A stretch of DNA of 8,728 nucleotides from NCBI GenBank assembly GCA_964625865.1, contig CAZVEV010000269.1:1-8728 (forward strand). The letters are read 5' to 3'. Shown in pieces: positions 1 through 5,785 of the stretch. The position numbers were made by a program, and so were the translations under genes. Source of the DNA: CAZVEV01 sp964625865 (GTDB lineage Bacteria > Planctomycetota > Phycisphaerae > SM23-33). A model generated the notes under the pieces. That model made no database searches. It was not told where the DNA came from and saw nothing but the letters and a program-made list of their open reading frames with translations. The first letter of the stretch is position 1. The number at the start of each line of letters is the position of its first letter.

Positions 1-487
1 TGGGCCCGCCCTTCTTCCTGTACAGCGCCATCACGGCGGGAACGGCCGGCTTGCCGATCCCGATCAGGGCGTCGGCAATCGCGTGGCGAAGTGGTTCGTC
101 CCTATCGTGGTTGTTGCCGCAGCGATCGCCGTAGAAGCTCTCCGATGTCAGGAAAGGAATGGCGGCCTTCGCCCTGGGCCCGAGCTTGCCCAGTTCTTCA
201 ACGGCCGCCACGTCACACGCCTTGACCTTGCCGCCCGTCTTCAGGAAGTCCAGCAAGAGCGGAACGGTCTGCCAACTGCCGCTCCCGCCGACCCCTCGAA
301 TCGCACCAATGACGACCTTCTGGACCGCCTTGTTCTTCCGGTGTTCCCGCTTGAGCTTCCTCCACTTGGCCAGCACGGGAAGATGCTTCTGTAACGCCGC
401 ACGCCCTTCGTCCGGGCCTCGATCAGCAGGACCCTGCGCCCAGGCCACACCCGCCAACAACAGCAGTACGGCCGTCAGTCGCTTCAT
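1..487 (-). CDS. Secreted HEAT-repeat protein, N-terminal part (runs off the left edge)
   Basis: This frame is open from an ATG at 487-485 to the window edge, giving 162 codons with no stop, so the C-terminus is missing. It begins with a clear signal peptide: MKR, then a hydrophobic core around LTAVLLLLAG, with likely cleavage after AWA before QGPADRG (residue 17). The mature part contains HEAT-like helical pairs. One is around residues 52-80 (VVIGAIRGVGGSGSW and following). Another is at residues 85-108, with ELGKLGP followed by AAIPFL. A third is around residues 134-155, with IADALIGIGKPAVPAVMAL. The start overlaps the stop of the upstream giant gene in an ATGA arrangement, which implies translational coupling; only a weak purine stretch (GAGAGAA) precedes it. 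Residues 85-155 resemble the N-terminal HEAT segment of the upstream gene (ELGKLGP, FY, NN, IGxPxVxAV), so it is probably another paralog of the same group. Function is unknown; a scaffold or binding role is inferred. Confidence 0.85.
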   Translation of the reverse strand, partial: MKRLTAVLLLLAGVAWAQGPADRGPDEGRAALQKHLPVLAKWRKLKREHRKNKAVQKVVIGAIRGVGGSGSWQTVPLLLDFLKTGGKVKACDVAAVEELGKLGPRAKAAIPFLTSESFYGDRCGNNHDRDEPLRHAIADALIGIGKPAVPAVMALYRKKGGP

Positions 488-3400
488 TTCTCTCTCACGG
501 TTCTGTTCTTGATGTCATACTCCCACGCTCGGTCGCCATACGTCACGGTCACAACGCCGCTGTCGACCCTGGACTTCAGATACGGACTGCGGTAAGCGTA
601 CGGGGGATCCACGTCGATCGTCTTGCCGTTGATCTTCGGGAGAGTGAAGTCCTTTTCCTTGATGCCTCTCCTGGCGATGGCCTCTTCGGCCTCTTCCTTG
701 ACCCGGCCGCGGTTGGCACGTTCTTCGGACTTGATCATATCCTGGACCAGGCGCTCGGCATCGCGTCCGGTCTTGCCCTCGGCCTTGGCCTTGGCCTCGC
801 CCTTCTTGCGCGCTTGCTCCCGGTCCCTGGCCTGTGCCTTCGCCAGTTCTTCCTCATAAGCCGCCCTGTACCGGTTCTTCCTTCCGTCGTATTCCTTGTC
901 CATCATGCAGAAGAACTCGAGCTTGTCGGAATTCGGCCCGTGATATGTCACCTTGTTGTCCTTGTAAGACAGGGGTGCGTTCAGGACGGCCTTCTGGAAC
1001 GCCTCAAATGAACCGTAGTCCTTCTTCGTGCCGGTCTGCATGACGATGGGTGTTATGCGTCTTACGACAAAGGCCGCGTGCCTGAGCGGATCGGCCCAGA
1101 AGTATCCTCCGTCCAGGATGTTGACCGCACCGAACGCCTCGCCGTTGTCCGCGAAGATCCAGCCGCCCTTCTCGACCAGGTCGAGCCCGGAGCTGAAGTT
1201 GACCCTCGGCCAGCCGCCATAGTAGGCCCCGCGCCGTCCCTGGAGGATCCTCGCGTCCTTGCTCTGTACGTTCCACTTCTCCGTGCAGTAGGCCGGAAGC
1301 CCGATGGACGTCAGGTCCCGGTAGATGACGCCCGTCCAGCGGCCCTCGTTGTTGGCGCCGTAATGCCGATTGGGGTGGTACATCACGCAGCCGGACACGT
1401 ACTCGGGCGTGCGGTAGACGTAGTTGATGGGATGGCGCTCGCGCCCGGCGTACAGGTTGACGATCTCCTCGCGGGCGTTCCTGGGTCCCAACTTGGTCAG
1501 GAGAATCGCCGCATCCGGCGGGTAGTAATCGCTGACGGCGAAAGACGAATGGTACAGCGTCGCGCCGCGATAGCCGTACAACATCGCCTTGTAGGGGTTC
1601 CAGGTCGACCCCAGGCCGCCCCGCTTGGCGCGGCACTTGGTTCCGCCGCGCAGGCCCGCGATCTCCTGCTGGGCGGCCTCCACGAGGGCAATGTCCATGA
1701 ACATCGTCGCGAGGCGGCTGATGTCCTTGTCGACCGCCAGTTCCGCCAGGTTCACATAGGACGGGAACGTGTGATACTCGTAGTTGGACGAGCCCAACTC
1801 GTCCCACAGGCCGTTCGCCACCCAGTGCTCGAGGTGCTTGGTGAACGTCTCGCGCCAATACCGGTAACGCTCCTGCACCGTATCCCCCTGTGAGAACGTC
1901 CTGTCTTTGTACTTGGGATCGTCCTTGAGAATCTCCAGCGCCAGGTACGAGCGACTGCACATGTTCATCGGGATGTTCGCGTTCCACAGTTTCTGCTTCT
2001 TCTTGTCCATCTGGCGGAAGAAGCAGCCCTTCATGGCGGCCTCGGTCTCCGGGTACAACCGGCCGTCCGGATAGAACCTGCTCTTGCTGTGATACAGCGC
2101 CAACACGCGCACGAAGTTGACGTCCATGAAGGACCCGATCCCGCCCTGGTCGCCGCACTTCTTGAGCGACCTGTTGACCTGGTCGAGCTGCTGCTTCGAG
2201 GACAAGCAGTACAGCCATCTGGCGCAGCCAGGCCATCCACCCGGATCCGGCGTGGCGCCCTCCCGCTTGCAGAAGACTTCGCGCCAGGCCCTGGTCTTGG
2301 CTTTGGTGGTCTTGATGATGCGCCGTTCCACATCCGGAATCTGCTTGTACAGATCGAAGGGATCAGTTCCCTTGATCCGGGCAATCGCGCGGGCCGCCCC
2401 CACACGTACGTCGATGTCTTCGTTCTCGTCGCTGAATGCCTTCTCCAGTTTCGGCAGGGCATCCTTGGCCTTCGGCCCCATCATCTCAAGAACCGCCGTC
2501 GCGGCCCAGCGGCCGTACCAATCGTCGTCCTTGTTGTCCAGCAGCTTGGCAACGGGCATCACGCTGTGGGGCGCCATGCGATCCAACACCATGCCGATGT
2601 AGTGCGTCATCCCGTAGTCGTCCACCTCGAGGGACTTCACTAATGTCGGGATGTGCTTCCTGCTTTCCGGTGTCGCGACCTGAGACAGCGTCAGGTACTT
2701 CGGCCATTCCCAGGTCTGTCCCCTCTGCTTCGGTCCGGGTCCGTGTTTCGGCCCGGTTCCCTCTAACCTGGTAGGTATGAGTTGTTCAAAGTAGCCCTTC
2801 GCGGCGGGGCCTATCTTCCCTGCAACGAGTATGGGGTCATTCCCGACGTCCATCTGTTTGAGCAGGACCGGCACGGCCTTGGGACCGACCATGGCGGTGG
2901 CCTCCACCAGTCTCGTCCATTGACGCGAGGCGCCGGTCTGCCTTCGCTTAAGACCACCCAGTTCCTTGCCCAGCTCCTTGTCCGGACTGTCGCCCTGCGC
3001 GTCGATCTTCTTCTCGAGGTCCGCTATCTGCTTGTCGATTTCCTGTTTCGACGTGACCGCCTCGACCATGGCCTTATCAAGCGGAGCGAGGAATTCCTTG
3101 TCGCTGTACACCTGCGACATAAGGCCCAACACCCGGGCCCGAGCGATAAGCTTGCTACCGCTTTCACGCCTGACCGCATCCAATGTCGGTCCCATGATCG
3201 CCTCGGCGTCGATCTTTCGCAGGGCGGCGAGCGCTTTCTCAGGACCCATGAGATCCAGCACGAAAGTGTATTCCGGCCTGTATTCCCCGGCCTTCGCGAA
3301 CCGAACGAGCGTAGGTTCCATTACATCGACGCATTTGGGCTTCTCGGCGAGCTTCTTCAGAATGACCTGACCCCAGTGATTCCAGTTGAAGCCGCGCTCC

Positions 3401-5691
3401 CGAGGTATGCCCAGCATCAGGATCACGTCGGGCACGGCCCCCGGGCCGATGCTGACCAGTGCGTCAATGCCGGCCAGCCTTACCGGGTTCCTGCTGTCGT
3501 AGTTGGGACCGCCTCTCTTGCAGACGAATTCATGCACGAGGATATGCGGGATGCTCTTGTCCGCCTCGGGGCCCAGCTCGCCGATGGCCTTGACGATCGC
3601 CGTGCGGTATTGCGTACGGATCTCGCGCGGATGATTGGCATCGAACAGCTTGATCAGCGGCTTGACGGCCTGGCCACTGCCGCTCTTGCCCAGCGCCTCG
3701 ATCGCCGCGAGCACCTGTTCCTCGCCGGGCCGCTTGTCCCGATCCCGGTGGGTCACGTTCCCGACGACCGTGATGTGACGCTGCAGGCCGTCGGCCTTCT
3801 CGCCGCCGGGTTCCTCAATCCGGTAGAGATGCGTGGCCGTGCGAATAAGGAAGGCGTTTCCGGCCACCGCGGGGGTGGCCTGGAGGACGGTCTGGCCGAG
3901 CGAGTTGGTGGCGAGGACCTTCAGCTCGCGCCCGGGGGCGATCACGGTGGTCTGGCCCTTCCTGTTGAAGAGATAGATGCGCCCTTCGGCATGGACCGGA
4001 GAGGCGAGGTACTGGCCGCCGAGACGCTCGGCCCATACGACTTTCCCGCTCTTGGCGTCGATGCACGAGACCTTGCCCTTGTCGCTGACCATGTAGAGCA
4101 GCCCGCCGTCCAGCAGAAGCGACGGCGTGGCCGGCACGTCCTTCTTGATCTTCCAGGCGACGTGCGTGTCGGTCACGTCGCCCCGGCCGCCGGGGCGCAG
4201 CGCCCACAGTTCAGGGTGGTCGTAATCCGTGACGACGTACAGCAGCCCGTGGCCGAGTATCGGGCGGGCGATCATGGACCAGCCGTTGTGGCGGACCTTC
4301 CAGAGTTCGTCGCCCGAGTCCGGGTCGTAGGCGAAAATGCCCTTGGAGCCCGGGCTGACGAGTTGCAGTTGCTTTACGGATCGGACGACGCTCGGGGTGG
4401 AGAAGGCCTTGCGGCAGTACCTGTGCACGCGGCGGTAATCGACCGATCGCGCGGTCTTCCATGCGGTCTTGCCGGTCGCCTTGTCCAGGGCGATGACGTA
4501 CTGCACGTCTATCCCGTCGACGTTGAAGATCAGCCGCTTGCCGTGCAGGATGGGTGACGAGCCGGGCCCCATGTGATGCTCGCACGTCAGGTCGCGACGG
4601 GCCCACAGGACCTTCCCGGTGTTCGTGTCCAGACACGCCGTGCCGTACGACCCGTAATGGACGTAGACCCGTCCTTCCTCGATGGCGGGCGTCGGCGAGG
4701 CGTGGCTGTTGAGGGAGTTGATCTTCTGCGGCTTCCTGACGTCGAAGACCTTCACGTCGTGAAGCACCTTGCCCGTGTTGCGATCGACACACACCGCGAA
4801 CACCTGCTTGCCGCTGCGGGTCGCGGTTGTCATCCACACCTGGTCGCCCCACACGACCGGCGAGGACCAGCCTACGTCGTGGATCTCCGTCTTCCAGGCG
4901 ACGTTCTCGGTCGCACTCCATCGCAGGGGCAGGCCCTTTGAGTCCGAGTGCCCGTTGCCGTACGGTCCTCGAAACTCGGGCCAGTAACGCTCGGGAATGC
5001 GGGGCATGAACTCGGGATCCGGACCGACCGTGTAGGCATCGAATTTCTTCCTCGCTTTCATGACCCGCTTTAGAGCGGGACCAGCCGCGGGTCCTATCTG
5101 GGCCAGTGGCACGAAGTCGACCCCGGTGTTGATCTTCTTCTTCGTCATCAGTTGCTGCTCGAGCGCTGCGATCACGTCCTCTTCCAGGCCACCGGCCGCC
5201 AGTTGACGCAAGAGGTCATTCACACGGTCCTGCATCGCTCGCTTCAGCTTCTCTCTCTTCTTCGCATGCCTGTGAGCAAGCTTCGCTTCCCGTTTGGCAG
5301 TAGCCGGGTCCTCTTCCTTGGCAGGCTCGCCTTCCCTTTCCCGCTTCTTCCCTTTGGGATCACTCTTATTGAGATCAAGAACCGCCTTGACGGAGGGCTC
5401 GCCAATGCTGATAAGGGTGTCGATCACCACCTTCTTCAGGGCGGGATTATTCCTGACTTGCCCCATATAGAACTCCGGATCAAGGAGCACCTCAAGGGCA
5501 GGTTCGGCAGCGGGTCCCAGCTTGCCCAATTCCCGGACAAGCTCGAGCCTTTGTGACGCCCCCGTCTTCTTGTCCTGCAACCTGGAGAGCATCTCCTGGA
5601 CCGTCTGACCGTCCTTCTGCTGCCCGAACACGACGCTACCGGCGTGCAGGAACATCAGGGCCAGAAAGGCTGCCCCATGCAGATTCTTCAT
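484..5691 (-). CDS. Giant secreted HEAT / PQQ-like propeller / HEAT / toroid-beta protein
   Basis: A 1735-residue protein of unknown function. The start at 5691 is chosen because GAGGA (5697-5701) lies 5 nt upstream and the product begins directly with a signal peptide (MKNLHG, hydrophobic to about residue 23, cleavage near VFG/QQ). The frame is open further up to an ATG at 5748, but that would add a charged RD-rich leader. Domains in order: HEAT, about 31-105; Lys/Arg/Glu-rich linker, about 108-188; eight-bladed-type PQQ-like propeller, about 236-628, opening with WPEFRGPYGNG and carrying blade motifs LDTNTGKVLW, LDKATGKTAW, YDPDSGDELW and IDAKSGKVVW; HEAT array with a short coiled coil at 881-898, about 655-1110; alpha-helical toroid-like region, about 1111-1410; beta-rich C-terminus, about 1420-1735, interrupted by a charged insert at 1601-1680. 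Residues about 1090-1735 are homologous to nearly the whole mature product of the upstream gene. The propeller is probably structural or ligand-binding; no dehydrogenase context is seen. Toroid function is inferred as polysaccharide-lyase-like. Confidence 0.9.
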   Translation of the reverse strand: MKNLHGAAFLALMFLHAGSVVFGQQKDGQTVQEMLSRLQDKKTGASQRLELVRELGKLGPAAEPALEVLLDPEFYMGQVRNNPALKKVVIDTLISIGEPSVKAVLDLNKSDPKGKKREREGEPAKEEDPATAKREAKLAHRHAKKREKLKRAMQDRVNDLLRQLAAGGLEEDVIAALEQQLMTKKKINTGVDFVPLAQIGPAAGPALKRVMKARKKFDAYTVGPDPEFMPRIPERYWPEFRGPYGNGHSDSKGLPLRWSATENVAWKTEIHDVGWSSPVVWGDQVWMTTATRSGKQVFAVCVDRNTGKVLHDVKVFDVRKPQKINSLNSHASPTPAIEEGRVYVHYGSYGTACLDTNTGKVLWARRDLTCEHHMGPGSSPILHGKRLIFNVDGIDVQYVIALDKATGKTAWKTARSVDYRRVHRYCRKAFSTPSVVRSVKQLQLVSPGSKGIFAYDPDSGDELWKVRHNGWSMIARPILGHGLLYVVTDYDHPELWALRPGGRGDVTDTHVAWKIKKDVPATPSLLLDGGLLYMVSDKGKVSCIDAKSGKVVWAERLGGQYLASPVHAEGRIYLFNRKGQTTVIAPGRELKVLATNSLGQTVLQATPAVAGNAFLIRTATHLYRIEEPGGEKADGLQRHITVVGNVTHRDRDKRPGEEQVLAAIEALGKSGSGQAVKPLIKLFDANHPREIRTQYRTAIVKAIGELGPEADKSIPHILVHEFVCKRGGPNYDSRNPVRLAGIDALVSIGPGAVPDVILMLGIPRERGFNWNHWGQVILKKLAEKPKCVDVMEPTLVRFAKAGEYRPEYTFVLDLMGPEKALAALRKIDAEAIMGPTLDAVRRESGSKLIARARVLGLMSQVYSDKEFLAPLDKAMVEAVTSKQEIDKQIADLEKKIDAQGDSPDKELGKELGGLKRRQTGASRQWTRLVEATAMVGPKAVPVLLKQMDVGNDPILVAGKIGPAAKGYFEQLIPTRLEGTGPKHGPGPKQRGQTWEWPKYLTLSQVATPESRKHIPTLVKSLEVDDYGMTHYIGMVLDRMAPHSVMPVAKLLDNKDDDWYGRWAATAVLEMMGPKAKDALPKLEKAFSDENEDIDVRVGAARAIARIKGTDPFDLYKQIPDVERRIIKTTKAKTRAWREVFCKREGATPDPGGWPGCARWLYCLSSKQQLDQVNRSLKKCGDQGGIGSFMDVNFVRVLALYHSKSRFYPDGRLYPETEAAMKGCFFRQMDKKKQKLWNANIPMNMCSRSYLALEILKDDPKYKDRTFSQGDTVQERYRYWRETFTKHLEHWVANGLWDELGSSNYEYHTFPSYVNLAELAVDKDISRLATMFMDIALVEAAQQEIAGLRGGTKCRAKRGGLGSTWNPYKAMLYGYRGATLYHSSFAVSDYYPPDAAILLTKLGPRNAREEIVNLYAGRERHPINYVYRTPEYVSGCVMYHPNRHYGANNEGRWTGVIYRDLTSIGLPAYCTEKWNVQSKDARILQGRRGAYYGGWPRVNFSSGLDLVEKGGWIFADNGEAFGAVNILDGGYFWADPLRHAAFVVRRITPIVMQTGTKKDYGSFEAFQKAVLNAPLSYKDNKVTYHGPNSDKLEFFCMMDKEYDGRKNRYRAAYEEELAKAQARDREQARKKGEAKAKAEGKTGRDAERLVQDMIKSEERANRGRVKEEAEEAIARRGIKEKDFTLPKINGKTIDVDPPYAYRSPYLKSRVDSGVVTVTYGDRAWEYDIKNRTVREK

Positions 5692-5696
5692 CGTCT

Positions 5697-5701
5697 TCCT
5701 C
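5697..5701 (-). promoter_or_regulatory. Ribosome binding site of the giant propeller/HEAT gene
   Basis: GAGGA on the minus strand lies 5 nt before the ATG at 5691-5689. This decides the start. The in-frame ATG at 5703-5701 has GAGG directly against it with no spacer. The ATG at 5748 would place an acidic/arginine repeat ahead of the signal peptide. Confidence 0.65.
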
Positions 5702-5769
5702 ATCCTCGTCCTGATTCTCGTCTCGTCCCGATCCCCGTCCCTTCCCACGACGAAGATCGTGACGAGGAT
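5702..5769 (-). repeat. Inverted repeat in purine-rich leader, next to the ribosome binding site
   Basis: Arms 5702-5710 (ATCCTCGTC on the plus strand) and 5761-5769 (GACGAGGAT) are perfect 9-nt complements separated by 50 nt. The downstream arm in the transcript sits immediately upstream of the GAGGA ribosome binding site. The intervening sequence is low complexity, made of variants of CTCGTC / GACGAG, so several alternative pairings exist. It may be a translation-modulating leader fold or simply repetitive intergenic sequence; I cannot tell which from one copy. Confidence 0.4.
5746..5761 (-). other. Small hairpin between the two paralogous genes
   Basis: CACGA and TCGTG form a perfect 5-bp stem around a 6-nt loop (TCTTCG on the minus strand). 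It lies 25 nt downstream of the stop at 5786. There is no T-run after it, so it does not look like an intrinsic terminator. It may be a processing or stability element between cotranscribed genes. Confidence 0.3.
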
Positions 5770-5785
5770 CGAGACAAAGGTCCGT

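Noticed and set aside
83..512. Plus-strand small frames and a minus-strand 69-codon frame near the left edge
   Set aside because: They overlap the open minus-strand gene at 1-487, which has a signal peptide, HEAT repeats and ATGA coupling; they have no supporting features.
1004..2236. Minus-strand 410-codon frame inside the giant gene
   Set aside because: It is a shifted-frame shadow of the conserved toroid-beta module, rich in R, G and P, without recognisable domains.
2782..4557. Long plus-strand open frame (591 codons) opposite the propeller/HEAT region
   Set aside because: It lies fully antisense to well-supported domains with recognisable PQQ blade motifs. Its product has no motif or signal and its composition (R, D, G, L, V, H) is typical of antisense high-GC frames.
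3808..4986. Quinoprotein dehydrogenase activity for the propeller
   Set aside because: Blade motifs of the PQQ-like type are common in non-enzymatic BamB-like and scaffold proteins. No cytochrome domain or dehydrogenase context is seen, so an enzymatic quinoprotein call is not supported.
5692..5748. N-terminal extension of the giant protein to the ATG at 5748
   Set aside because: The extra residues are an RD/RT-rich translation of the repetitive leader and would mask the signal peptide. The better ribosome binding site serves the ATG at 5691.
5746..5761. Intrinsic terminator between the two paralogs
   Set aside because: The stem is only 5 bp and no T-run follows on the minus strand.
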